Part shown: positions 1 to 53,000 of the stretch, one piece after another
Position numbering within the stretch: the stretch's first letter is position 1
Layout: each line of letters begins with the position of its first letter
Source of the DNA: Manis javanica
Taxonomy: Eukaryota; Chordata; Mammalia; Pholidota; Manidae
NCBI RefSeq assembly: GCF_040802235.1
Contig: NC_133174.1
Coordinates: 139,677,213-139,741,212, forward strand
Direction of reading: 5' to 3'
DNA length: 64,000 bases
Translations under genes and position numbers: made by a program
The notes under the pieces: model-generated
The model's input: only the letters and a program-made list of their open reading frames with translations
What the model was told of the DNA's origin: nothing
The model's database searches: none

Positions 1-40315
<40,315 letters not shown>

Positions 40316-40792
40316 GCAAAACTGTTTTTGGTGCGGGAGCACCGGCCGGCAGGCGGCCCAGGCCTGCAGGGGGTGGGGCGCAGCCAAGGTGGCTGGAGAC
40401 GGCACTTGCAAGAAGCCAATCCGTTCAAGGCTTCTTACCCAGAACCCAGGAGGAGGGAGACAGAGAAACTAGACAGTGAGAAAAGCTGTGTTCCCCCTTT
40501 TTTTCTAACGGAAGCTTTTTTTTTTTTTTAATCAAACACTACAATCCACCGGCTATTCACCATTTGGGCTGTGCGGTGGGGCAGGTGGCTGGTGTCACTT
40601 TATTGGGAGCTTCATTCACCACTGGAGAGCCAATGGATGGACAGATTCATACAAAAAGACATAAGGCGAGTGCTGCTATGTAGGGAAAAGGAGGACGCCC
40701 CCGCCAGGCAGCCCACCCATGGAAGCCACCTGCCGACGTCCGACGTCCCCGCACAGCCAAGCACTCCATCCCCAGGACATGTGTGCAGTCTG

Positions 40793-40850
40793 TGTCTGTG
40801 TGTGTGTGTGCATAGATAGGTGTGTGCGTATAGACAGATACGTACACATA
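40793..40850. repeat. (TG)n-rich microsatellite in the 3' UTR
   Basis: TGTGTCTGTGTGTGTGTGTG followed by an imperfect GTGTGCGTATAGACAGATACG tract. Confidence 0.8.
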
Positions 40851-42774
40851 TGACCAGAGGCATATTTAAAGAATAAGGAGCTATTTATTGGCATGATATG
40901 TCCATTCCTCTCATCAGGTGTTTTCATTTTGAAATTTCATTATTTATTGTGGCAAGTTTCTTTTTCAGGGAACTAGACTGCAAGAATATATTTCTGGTTG
41001 CTCGGGGAGCATCCCCCTAGCCCCCCACCGCCACCCCACCCCACACAGCTACCCTCCTCCTCCCCTCAGCCCTCTGCCCTCCAGGCCCAGTTTCCGTGAA
41101 TGTTGTTGCTGAGATTCCCCAGGAGAAGGTCAGGGGGAGGGACACCCAAGATCCCAGCAATTACAATAGAAACATTTGCACTTTGAGACCCCTGCCTATA
41201 GAGGGGGAAAAACCTTTTGATGGAATATTTTATTTAAAGGAAAATACCAAAGTAGTGATGAGAATGTCCCCTCCAGTAGATGGGGGGAGTTTTGCTTTCA
41301 GTTCCTTTGGTTTCAACTCCAGTTCTAAGTCGTGATTGCTGGCTGGTGGGCTTTCTGTGTCCATGCTTCAAGAGTATGGAGCACTAGCCCCTGCTTCACA
41401 AGGCCTCATGGGAGGATCCAGGATTCCAGGAGCTGCCCCAGGAGATCCAGGTCCCAGGTGGGGGGTGGGGTGGAGACTGGCAAGAGTCAGTCAGGAAGCG
41501 GTAAACAAAGAGGTACCTTCAAAAGCCCAGAGGAGCTGACTCACCACAGTGCAGCTCGAACTGGAGTCTCACTCTTTGCTTTGGCAAATACCAAAAAGTT
41601 GTCCCTGAGGTGCCCAAAAAATGACTGGGAAAGTTCTTGGTCACCACCTCCCACAGAGCTCTTTGGTTCACAGTCTTCTCGTTGAAGGACAGCTCGGACC
41701 CACAAGGGTGTCGACTTGTGTCTGCAGCCGGCTTTGGTGCCATGCAGGGAGCAGCGGTGCCTTGACACCATTACCCTAACCACTCCCCTGGGTCTTTCTC
41801 ACAAGGAAGTCAGATTTGCCAGACGGTTCCCTTGGGAGCCTCTCCTTGCAGTGTGGGCAACCAGTGTGCCAGGCCTGGGTTCCCCCAAACACGGACTCAG
41901 CAGGGAGGGTGTTTCAGCTTCTGAATTCAGCTGTCTCACATGGTGCAGGCAGGCGGCTGGGCTGTGACCACAGCTCGTACACGTGCCTGTTGGCCTGGCC
42001 CTGGGGACAGCTGGGAGCCAGGGGCCATAGGGTCAGAATGGAAACTGCTGGTGCAGATGGGCACACTCAGCAGCTGCACTGGCAGAAGGCTGCTTTGCCC
42101 ATCATATGCCCTGTCCTGCACCCAGCCGCGGGGCCTCCTCTCACTTCCACTGTCTGCGAGCACCCCAGGCTGGCATCCAAAGCACCCTCAGTCCCCACCG
42201 TTAACATAATGCCACATCACCTCTGAGCAGGAGTAGTCAAGCCTTGGGCAAAGGAATTTCGGTTAGGAAAGAATATCCCACTTAAAATGCCAGCTACAGA
42301 TAACTTAAAGCCATCCCTTTTTTCCAAAGGGCATCTTGAGAATGTTACCTACGTGTAAATTGTTCCCTAATGTCCTTGTTTAAACAACAACAAAAAGGGC
42401 AACTCAATTTGTTGAGGGTCTGTGTATTCTTAAACCAGAAATATAATTGGAAACATTTAAATTGAAGAAGATAAACCATGTAATGCTACAGTCATGGGCT
42501 TCTTTTCATTCTCTTTTGCAGACACATTGCTACAACAGCGAGTCAATGTATATGTACAAAACCCTCAGTGCTGCTGTACAGAGTTGCCTCCTGTGCATGT
42601 CAATTGTCTTGTCCCTCAGTTGCCGGGTGTGGGGCTCGAGAAAGGGGTGCTGGGACCTTGGATCGTTGCTCTCATTTCTGTACAGTCTTCAAGCCAAGGG
42701 ACCTGTCTCATCAGGAAGCCGCTCTCTACAAAGCATTATATTATATGGAATGGCTTGGTCAGCTGTGTTTGGTT

Positions 42775-42780
42775 ATTAAA
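42775..42780 (+). promoter_or_regulatory. Probable ATP2B3 polyadenylation signal ATTAAA
   Basis: ATTAAA followed by a U/GU-rich stretch (TATGTTTTACATTTTTATC), with cleavage expected at about 42795-42810. No other strong signal was noticed between the stop codon and this site. Confidence 0.5.
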
Positions 42781-43244
42781 TATGTTTTACATTTTTATCT
42801 GCCTGTTACAAAGATGAACAAAAATTATCTTAATGAAGAAGACCAGATGCATAAGTCTCTAGTTGAACTTCCTCATTTAAAAATAGACCAAAATTTCTGT
42901 GTATTAAAAAAAAAAAAGCCTCCTACAATCCCAGTCTAAGTAACGTGTGTTATTTATTATTTGACGACATCTCCACCGGAACAAAAGAGAGGTGTCTTCA
43001 CCCACTTCACCAAGCAGGGGTGAGCTGCCAGGCTGCGGCTGCCTGTCCAGCACTATGGAAAATGGGAGGGCTCGCCTGCCCTGCAGGGCCAGAGGTGCGC
43101 CTAGCTCCCAGCACAGGTTTGCTGGGCGGTCCTCTAACTGTCTCGACCTGGAAGGGCCTGGCCTGAACGTCCAGGACGTGGGGGCAGGGGACACCAACCC
43201 AAATGCCAGAACCCTGGAACACAAGCAGTCTCCCTCTTTTCTTA

Positions 43245-43735
43245 CTGTGGTTAAAATATACACAACATAAATATGACTATTTTAAACATTTTTAAGTGTA
43301 CAGTGAGTGCCAAGCACATTCATGTTGCTGTGCAGCATCCCCACCATCCCTCCCCAGAACTTGTTCATCTCCCCACGCTGAACTCTGTCCCCGTGAGACA
43401 CCAACTCCCCACCCCACTCCCCCAGCCCAGCCCCCCGTCCGCCTTTCTGTCTCTCTGACTCTGACTGCTCTACGTCCCTCACCTCGTAGACGTGGAGCCA
43501 TACAGCGTCTGTTTATGGTGGCGCGCAGTTTCACTTAGCACAATGTCATCAAGAATTTCCCTCCTTTTTGCTATCGCACTGTATGGACAGCCCCCATTTC
43601 CTTTCTCCACTCAGCCATGGATGGACACCCGGGTTGTTCCCACCTTCTGGCCGCTGCGACTCATGCTGCTGTGAACACGGTGTGCACAGCGCTTGTACCA
43701 TTTTATCCTCTGCCCAGCAGTGCACAAGAGCTCCA
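43245..43735 (-). mobile_element. LINE-1 3' end fragment, antisense
   Basis: ACTGTGGTTAAAATATACACAACATAAATATGACTATTTTAA at its start and CATGGATGGACACCCGGGTTGTTCCCACC near its end have the antisense L1 3' UTR/ORF2-end pattern seen at 11330 and 19500. It is highly diverged. Confidence 0.7.
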
Positions 43736-44479
43736 ATCAGACTTTCTCTTTGAGAAAAGAAAAATGGGAGAAGAAAACATTAATTAATTCATTAATTGCT
43801 CCCTGGGTCATTCTCCCATTTATTCCTTTGCTCACCAGGTCTCTTTGAACACCTGTGTGTGGGGACATCCTCTGGTCCACCAGCAGGGCCACAAACGCAG
43901 CTCTGGCCCAAAATTTGCAGACGACTGCCACGGCAACAGTGCCAAGACCGTCCACATCGCGTCACCTTGTACATTACCCTTATAGACCTCGCAATGCATT
44001 TTCCAGGGAAGCGGCCACAAAAGGAGAAAAATGGGTTCCAAATTTCCTCCCAACCATCAGGGTTCACACATCTAAAAAAGGCAAAAAGACCAATAGCAGG
44101 GAACAGCAAATAGGAAAGAGCCCTTGCACTTTGATGGGCCAGTCTATCTTGAACCATAAGGCTAAGTGAGATCGGATCAAATGCCATATCAAGATAGCAA
44201 GCACCTCACTGAGAGATATTGTGCTCCCGCAAAAGAATCGTTAATTTGTGTCTGTGGATTCTCTTTTCCAGATTTCTGCTATCAAATATGACACAGGTTC
44301 TCATAAGAAAAACATTGGTCTTAGCCAAATGGCTTGGGGCATGGAAGTGCTACACGACTATCCCTCCATGAAGCTCACAGCCATCTTCAACCCCGAAGGG
44401 CACCCTGAGAGCAAGAGTACATGTCGGGAAGGTCCATGTATGAGATTTCTGGGCAGCTGGAATAAAGCAACACACAGTG

Positions 44480-44915
44480 GAGACTTCAAACCACAGACAT
44501 TCATTCTCTCCCAGCTCTGGAGGCCAGAAGTCTGAGACTAAAGTGTTGGCAGGGCTGTGCTCCCACTAAAGGGTCTAGGGGAGGGTCCTTCCTTGTCTCT
44601 TCCAGCTTCCAGTATCACCAGAAACCCTTGGCCTTCCTTGGCTTGTACACACATCATGGTAGTCACTGCTGCTGTCATCCCGTGGCCTTGTCCCTGTGCA
44701 TCTGTGTCTTCACATGGCGCTCTCTCTCCACGTCTGTGTCTCTTCTCTTCTTATAAGGACACCAGCCAATTGGAAGAGGGCTCACCCTGCTCCTATAGGG
44801 TCTCTTCTGACCTTGACAACATCTGCAAAGGCCCTACTTCCAAATAGGCCCTACCCCCAGGTGCCAGGGATTAGGATGTAGACACATCTTTCGAGGGACA
44901 CCATTCACTCCATTA
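44480..44915. repeat. Old eutherian interspersed repeat
   Basis: Same block order as at 13130 and 63720: ATTCTCTCCCAGCTCTGGAGG, CTTCCAGCTTCC, CCTTGGCTTGTA, TTCTTATAAGGACACCAG, CCACCATTCACTC-like end. The family name is not assigned. Confidence 0.65.
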
Positions 44916-46504
44916 TAGCTGAAAAGGACGAGATGGGCTGAGTCCCTGGGAGGACCTGGTTTTCCCTCCCCCTTCTACCAGATTGACAGGCCAAGCAAGG
45001 CTCAACCATTTATCACTTCACAGTAATTAAGATTTAAGATATGCCCTGGACTATAAAACTCTTAGAAGCTTCAGGTTCTAGAAAATCTTACCTCAATCTT
45101 TTTGCTCTAGGCCAAGCACACCCTGCCTAAAATAAAGGAGGTAGAGGGTGTATATCTTTAATTCCCATTCTTTTTCACAAAAGCCTCAGTAACATAAAAC
45201 CAAAGCAAACTCAAACCACCCTGTACCTCTGTCCTCACAAAGCAGGGCCGGCTCTGTCACACCTTTCTCGACAATGTCACATCTGGCATTCCAATGACAG
45301 CACACGCTGAAGGTGGGGCTTCCAGCCCCAGCAGCCCCAGGCAAACATACAGATGACCCCTGACTAACAGGTGCTGAGAGGACAGGCCCAGAGACCAGGA
45401 CACAAAGCCAGCAAGTCCCCGGGACAGTGTGACACAAGTGGGTTGGAGAAAGTTTAACACAAGTTGCTGGAGGCTGAACCTGAGGGGACCCAAAGCAACT
45501 GAAGCTCCTTCTCTCCTTGTCAGGCGAGAGAAGACAGAATCCAAAGGGGAAATGTCTGTCTCGTGGCTCCATTCTGATCAATAAGGGGAGTGCCTGGTCA
45601 GTGCAGGGCCGGCGAGGCCCAGGGCTGGGGCAGTGCTACCTGGGCCCAGTCTGTGGGGAGGAAGGCACACAGAGGCCAGATGCTTTTTGAACAGGAGGCA
45701 GAAAGCACCAGCTGGGCCCCTCACTCTCCACCCTCCACGCTCAGATCCCTACCCCTGAGCCCTGGGACAAGGCACCAACCCTGCCCTCAGAGGGATCGTA
45801 GCTGAGTTGGGTGGACAGTCGGAAAGGACACAGTGGAAAAGAGGACATATACTCAGCTCCCTCACCCAGAAGACTGCCTTACTTGTCATCAGTGTGTGAG
45901 CCCTCCCTGTGACCCTGAGGGCCAGCACTTGAAGCTCCCCGGTGGATCCCAGGCAATCCACCCAGCCCCAACGCCTGGGTCTGATGCAGGAAAACACCCG
46001 GACAGGCCGCTGGCCCGCATGCCATTGCATGTGGACGGGCAGCGCCAGCAGCGTGCATCCAGCCCAGTGGAGCTGCCCAGGGAGAAGAGCTGGTCCTTCC
46101 TAAAGAAGTGCCTTTGGAGTGGGAGCCAGGAGGATGCCACAGCTCTGTGAGTCTCTAGGCTCCCGATTGAGACACGCTGTCTTGACATTTAAAAATCCCA
46201 TCTACTTTCTAGTTACATTTTGGTCAGAGCTGGGTTTTTTGAACCCAAATGATACCCTTTAATCCTTTTTATCCAAAAGTTATGCTCACTCACGGAGCAG
46301 GACTACTGCCAAGTCCTGCACATGGTCCCAGGCGGGAGGACTGAGGACCCGTGGGCTGTCCTCAGTGGCCATCATGCCCTCAGGAAGCAATGGAGGGCCT
46401 GCCCCAAGAACGCCTCAGGAGCACAAGGGGCATTGTCACCTGGAGAGTATTTTCAGAGTGATCATGTCTGGACAGCATCCATAAACAGCCCAGAGCAAAG
46501 ACAG

Positions 46505-46966
46505 GGTGTCTCTGTTGATTTGCATCATCTTTTATTACACAAAATAAAATCCCATCTATGTTGCATAATTCATACTTTCTATAAATCTGGCTTTTAAAAA
46601 AATCCCCAGGGGTACAGTCCCATCCATTTGATTTTCCTTCCCATGAAGTCACGCCTCGATTTCAGTCGGAATCCTCTCAAAGAACAAAAGCAGACATGGA
46701 CGCCTGGGGCCACCCCATGGCGCACTCCTGGCCTGCCCGCTGGAGGCACAGCTCCCGTCACCGTCTGGACCACGGCTGCCGGGGACAGTCAAAGCATGAC
46801 AATCAAAGTGGCAGCATGTCATCGCCTTCACCAGCCGTATCCAGCAGCACAAAACCAGTCCTCCCAGCCAGTCCTCTGGGGACCAGCCATCACAGCGATG
46901 TGGTGATGCCGTCCCCAGGCAGCCGAGCGTCCCGGGCTTCTCTTTGGGCAGGCCTGGACCAGGGCC
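46505..46966 (-). other. CCNQ: CCNQ 3' UTR
   Basis: Sequence after the CCNQ stop on the - strand, running to a polyadenylation signal. The extent is inferred from that signal. Confidence 0.6.
46531..46536 (-). promoter_or_regulatory. Probable CCNQ polyadenylation signal AATAAA
   Basis: TTTATT on the + strand reads AATAAA on the - strand, about 430 nt past the CCNQ stop codon. The first good signal noticed. Confidence 0.55.
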
Positions 46967-47056
46967 TTAGGGGATCTCTGTGTCCATGGTATAAATCTGA
47001 ATGAGATCAGACACAATGTTATCAATGATTGGCTTGGTAAGGTCGTCACTAAACAC
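46967..47056 (-). CDS. CCNQ: CCNQ last coding exon (29 codons plus stop)
   Basis: Begins [12 protein letters not shown] and ends DTEIP, stop TTA (complement) at 46967-46969. The acceptor on the - strand is TTTCTAG. Confidence 0.95.
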   Translation of the reverse strand: MFSDDLTKPIIDNIVSDLIQIYTMDTEIP

Positions 47057-50000
47057 CTAGAAAGGAGAAGGAAAACAGGCTCCAGTTAGACTCCCTCTGC
47101 GTTAAACAAGGCGCCCGCCACTAAGCACAGAATCACACTGCATGGGGCACAGCTCGCGGCCCTGCCCATTGCAGTTGGAAATGACAGTGGCTCTCTGCAA
47201 AACCAGTTCAATTCTGCAAAGGCTGATCACAAGGCAGAGAACATTCCAGATGGAGGAGACCCTGGTGATCATCGAACCCAGATAGAGAGGGGGACTGGTC
47301 TGAGCTTACACAGGGAGTGGGTGACAGCTGGGCCCTGAGCACAAGCTCCTCCCACCCCCCACCCCCCGTAATCCTGGCAAAGGGGCTGGGAGTCCATTCC
47401 CAGAAATAGGCGGACTAGATCACCTGGACCCCACCCCAGGAGAGCCCCTGGGGAACACCTGGACCCGCTCTATACCCTAGAACAGATATCCTCCTGACCA
47501 TGCCTGAGAGCTTATAAAACTGTGAGGTGATTCCCCAGGGGACCAAAGCAACAGCGATATGTGGCACGCGGCTGACCATGCGTGACCCCAAGGAGGGTCT
47601 GGCCCTTGCCCGGGTCTGGGTGGGGGGGCCCTCTAGGCCAAGCACACCCTGCCTGATGAGAGTGCCTCAGTTTGCCAGGGGCTGAGGGCCCCACCAGGCA
47701 GTCTATGTGGACAGCGTGATAGCTGGAGGGCTCTTGGGCCACACACAGCGGCTTGACCTCCAGGGGGGCGGAGACTCACTGAGGTCAGCCACGTGGGCGC
47801 TCCAGGCCTACAGGATGGACTCTCAGTGAAGGCCCTGGACACCACGGCCGCTCCCAGAACCTACCTTCCTGTTGTTTTTGCTGATTTCACCCTGCATCCT
47901 CTCTGGAATTCACCATAAGAACCACAAGCACGAGTAAAACGGCTTTTCTGAGGCCTAAGAGTCCCCCTGTGGAGCATAGAAGCTAAGGGTGCTCTCAGGG
48001 ACCCCTGGTGACATGGGAAGTTAAACAGCAAAGAGGAGCCCTTGGCTGGATGCTGTGGGCCCCCTGGGCCAGGGGACTGCTGCCTGGGGAACCGAGGTGC
48101 CATTAGGGTCAAGGCCTTGGGATGAGCCCAGGCAAAACCTGGACCTGAGGCCACCCACTCCACGGCCCCTGAGGAAAGCTAGGACCCTCTGCAGGCTACC
48201 ACTCCAGGTGGGAGATATGACCTGAAAACCCCCCAGTCCTGGCTCAGGAAGATCAGCCATCTTGCCCTGGACTCTGGGTAGAAAACAAATACTTCTTCAG
48301 AAATATGAGCTTGTCTGCCAGCACACTACCTGTGCGCTCCTTGAGACCCCAAGGCAAGAAATGAGGGTTAAAAAACAGTGCAGGGCCACAAAACAGAAGC
48401 AACTCAAAAGCCCATCCATGAAAGAATGGCCAACACAGTGTGGCCTCTCCATGCCATGGAGGAGTATCCAGCCTCACAAAGGATGGAAATGCTGACACGC
48501 TACCACATGCTACCACTTTAGAGTCGGTGTCTCAGCTACCCAGAAGTCCGACATAGCTTGGCACAGAGGCCACCCCCCACCCCCGCGACTGTGCCCGAGC
48601 GCAGGCAGGCTTCTGGTGGGGAAGCACATCAGGCTCTGCCAAGTCTCCTGGCCAACACGGCAAAGCCCCAGCCCGCAGCGGACAAGTGACAGCAGGGAGG
48701 TGGTTGCTGCAAGAAGTGGTGGCGGAGAGCATGCAAGGGGAGAACATGTTGCACAAAGCAGACGCAAGCATCCCAGGGCTGGGTGGGCAGGGCTGTCATG
48801 GGGAGCTGCTCATCACTAGTCAGCTGGCGCTCGCGCCTCACGAGCCCGAAGGGCACCCACACGCTGGACACTCCTGTGCATGTGGCCCACAGTCATCTGG
48901 AGAAGGCGAGGAGCTGGGTGAATGTGAGCACGCCACCTCAAAGGGGCCACTTTGTCCCAGTTTTAACAATTATTGGGTTGTCTATGCTGCCCAGAAAATA
49001 GGCTCATGGAGCTGCTTCCTGGTGCTCTTCTCGCATGAGAGCGGAGAGCACGGGGCAGGGGCAGTACAGAGATGCCCAGTGATGTTCAGGAGAGCAGAAA
49101 GGAAGACACATGGAGGGTAGCCTGCACGGACAGTGGCAGATGAGGGGCGACAAGGCAGATCCCAGCAAAGACAAACTGGGGTCACAGCGCCCACGAGACG
49201 TCCTCAGAGAGCAGTCCCTCTGACACCACCTGATTCCAACAGGGCAGGGACACCGAGGTCACATGATCTGGTAGTACTTGAGAGGCCCAAGAGTGGAGCA
49301 ATACTTGTGCCCACACAGACACCCTTTCACCCCCATACTGCCGTGGGGGAACATTGGGGCCAAGACAGATGCAGGGCAAGTGATAAAGCAGACAAGCCAC
49401 CACACACTTACACTCTGGTAGTGGGGGTGGGAGCACAGGGCAGGGTTAGACAGATGATAAAGGACAACAGCAATGAAAAGGAAAAGCTGGGTCATCCCGG
49501 AAGGCAAGCAGGTGGGTACAGCAGGGAAGGGAGGGGGCGCCCTTCGAACCAAGAGCTGCAGGAGCAGGCCTGGTAAGGCACCTAAGGGGCACCCTCTGTT
49601 CAGGAAATAGATGACACACTTCAGAAGATTTCTGGCCACTGTGGGTTTGCAGGTGAGGGGTGGTGCACAAAAAGGAGAGACCTTCAGTTACCTCCAACTC
49701 TGCTTACATAGAACCTCATTCTAGGACACGTCCAGACAATGAGGTGGTTTGAGTGAGGACACAAACTTCCGTATGGGAAAGGAAAGACAGAAATGATCTC
49801 AAAGCTCCAGTTTGAGAAGCAGCGGGACTACTCAGAACATCAGATGGGACTGCAGAGGTCTGTGAGTACAGCCCTCCTGCCAGAAGACATCAACTCACTC
49901 TCTACAAAGTGCACTTTGGATTCAGGAGGTCTGGTGGAAGGCGGGGATCTATCAATCGTCAGTCTCATTCACCCATGCACCCATCCATTATCCATCTATA

Positions 50001-53000
50001 TCTATCATCTATCTACCAATCATCCATCCATCTTTTTAGAGGACTCCCTAGACTTCTGACATGAAGCAGGTTTATTCACCTCTGATCTATGACAAGCTCT
50101 CGATTCACTAGAAGTGCTTGGCTGAGCGCAGTAGTTCTCCACTAGGGGGGCAAGCCCCCGGGGCACCTGGCAGTGTCTGGAGATGCTTTCAGTTGCCAGC
50201 CCCATCAGAGAGTGACCTGGCCCCAAAGGTGCACAGTAGCAATGGGGAGAGCCCCTGCCTTAGATAACCGTGACAGAGTGTCTTCAAGTTCAATATTCCC
50301 AACTAGCCCATAGCTTTCTTCATGGATAATTACTACAAAGACTCATGAACACCCAGGTCCAGGGACTTCTGAAAGCCCTTAAGCATAGAAAAGAGGGACA
50401 CATGCGAGGGCACGGAGCAGTCACCTCACCTGCCACCACGGCTTCTCGGCCTCGGCCTCGGCGGGCACCTCGACCCCATAGGCCTCCAGGGCCAGGTGGA
50501 GCACTGCCACAGCTATGTGCTGAGCCTGGAACCGGAGGCACAGCTGCCCATGGTAGCTGTCCCGCAGCAGGGCCCAGGCAGTGACGGAGATGGGGGTCCG
50601 TTGCCAGCTGTAACGATTCAGCCAGTTCTTGAGGGAAATCAGGTAGTGGAGCAGGTACTGCAAAGACATGCCAGTCAGCCAGGTGGCCTTTGGGGCTCCG
50701 GCCCAAGTAGCCTGCCTCTTCACTGCGAGGCGCTGTGGGCCTTTGGCCCACCAGCCAACCTCCCCAAAGCTGTCTCAATGTGAATAAAACACAAATTGAA
50801 TTGAGTCACCTCCCTGTTCAAACCCTGCAACGGCTGCCTGTGTCACAGAGAAAAAAGCCCCAGTGCCTCCACTGGCCTCCAAGCCCTGACTCCCTGTCAG
50901 CCTTCAGCACCTTCAGCCAGCCCTCCTGCTGTGTTCAAACGTGCCAGGCATGCTCCACCTCAGGGCCTCGGCACTCACTGCTCCCGGCCCCCTGTCCCCG
51001 GCCCCACATGCCTGTCCACTCTCATTGTCCAGGCCAGCTCCTAAGTCCCACCTGGGCCACTCACGAGGGCCACCCCCACCACAGTCCCTCTCCATCACAT
51101 GCCCTGCGCTGGCCACCGGAAATCATTCTGCTCATGCCCTTTCCAAACTCAAACACTAGCTCCAGAAACAGTGTCCTTATCTGCAGAACACTGTGCCAGG
51201 CTGCCCAGACTGAGGCTAGGGGCTAGCTGGTGACAGGACACCTGCTTTCAGGAGGACAAGAAGCTGCTGACCGTAACTCTTACTGACCTTCCAGTTCAGC
51301 TGTCTGTCAGCTCCCACGCTGGGAAGACAGCTGCTTTGCCTGAACCTCCCGCTCTGTGGAACACACCAGTGAGCCCGCTCGGCAGGCTTGAACACACACA
51401 CGTAGGATGCCAGCATGCCACGGAGGAGGGTATTCGCCCGCTGCTTTACACCCATCCCAACCCACTGTAAGGGGAAGGCCACTGCGCTCACAGCAATCCT
51501 GAGCCCGGCTCCCCAACCCAACGGTGCCCCGCAGCCAGTGTGGCTTTTCCCCAGACACGGTGCCCCATGACCACCCCCTGCAGAGCCAGTGTGGCTCCTG
51601 CTTGTCCCCTGCATCGTGCCAACTGAAAGACCAACCAAAAGCACAACTGCTTCAAAGTCTCCACCAGAGGTTTCCAGGATTAGAGAGGCAGTTAAGAAGG
51701 ACGGGGGTGAAGTGGTAAAGATACCTCAAGACAAATGCTGGGCATAGAAGCCACAGGGCATAAATCTGCAAAGAAGTAAAAAGCTAACCTTTTCAAACAA
51801 TATGGCTTCTCTCTCACTTACCAACTTTACATTTCCCTGTATGGCCCCGGAAGATGACTGGTTAGCCAGAGACGGGTAAGATTCCTCAAGGGAGGAACAA
51901 CCTAAGACAGGCACAGTCGCAGGGGGGCCATCAGGTGAGAAATTGGGGATCAACAGAGGTGAGGCTCAGAACCTCACCCCCCCTGCTTTGAGAGAAATCT
52001 TCTGCATCCGTGGATGTCTTGCTGCCCTTGTCTAGCCTGGATTAATACTTAGTCCATAGGCACACACCTGATCATCTGATCATCTACATTTGCCCTCTTA
52101 CAGCACTAAACTATGTTTTCTACCTCTATCTTGCATCTACCTACCACTTCAGCATTTTATTAAAAATAAAAATAATAATAATAATAAAGGGAGAAATGTG
52201 GGATCCACATATAAATCAAGTACAAAAATCAAACGAATATTCATATTTGACCTGATTGTTTCTAGGTCATAATGCGTGATCAAAACCGAAAGTCTCTGTG
52301 ATGACTGTCCTTGTACTGTTCACCATGTAAGAACTTATTCACTATGTAAGAATTTGTTCACCATGTAAGAACCTGTTCGTTATGCTTCAGAAGATTGGAG
52401 ACTAACGAGAATTAGGCTGGGGGTGGATTAATGATTGTGCATTGAGCACTGACTCCCCTATACAGAATTTTATTGTTGTTAACAACCATTTGATCAATAA
52501 ATATGAGAGATGCCCTGTCAAAAAAAAAAATCATCTTAAAATACAAAAAAAAAAAAGAAAAAAAAAAGAAGGATGGGGGTGAAATGGTAAGGATCCCTGT
52601 GGTTATGGAGTTGTTTCGTATCCTAAGTGCAGTCGGCAGTGGACACCAGAAGGTACAGCTGATACGACTGTACAGCGCGCTGTGCAGTACAAGTAACAAG
52701 CAAGTAACAGCCCTGGGCAGCACCTCCATGTATCAGGATGCTGGCTGCCACCCTGTGTTCGAGTTCTGCATGATGTTTCCGTTGGGGAAGAAGAGGCAGC
52801 CTCCATCACAAATGGGATCTCTGTGTTATTTCCTCCCACTGCTTATAAATCCATAATTGTCTGGGCAAAAATTTCAATTAAAAGGAAACAAGATCCTGGT
52901 ACAGAGCTTCAGCTCACAAACAGCCCCAGCCCCAGTGTCTCTCTGCAGGCCACCCTCCCAAGCTGCCTTCACAGGGGCCTGTGGCCCCCACAGTATCACA

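Larger units (their letters stand above)
40316..42800 (+). other. ATP2B3: ATP2B3 3' UTR, about 2.5 kb
   Basis: Continuous sequence after the stop with a T-rich run at 40497-40530, a TG repeat at about 40795-40830 and AT-rich, UTR-like sequence up to a polyadenylation signal at 42775. The end is inferred and no internal repeat interrupts it. Confidence 0.6.
42811..46505. other. Intergenic region between the convergent ATP2B3 and CCNQ
   Basis: About 3.7 kb. Contains an antisense L1 3' fragment (43245-43735), an unexplained short open stretch (44272-44413) and an old interspersed repeat (44480-44915). 44916-46505 looks unique, with no gene recognised. Confidence 0.6.
47057..50429 (-). other. 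CCNQ intron, 3.4 kb
   Basis: Holds a MIR-like remnant at 47215-47340, arm B of the inverted repeat (47597-47848), an L1 ORF2-end remnant (48285-48530), a CATC/ATCT microsatellite (49968-50035) and a MER20-like hAT remnant (50120-50225). No exon seen. Confidence 0.6.

Noticed and set aside
52084-52196. AT-rich AAT run of retroposon copy 1 as an independent microsatellite
   Set aside because: It lies just before the U3 start inside the retroposon and is part of the element's purine/AT-rich pre-LTR segment.
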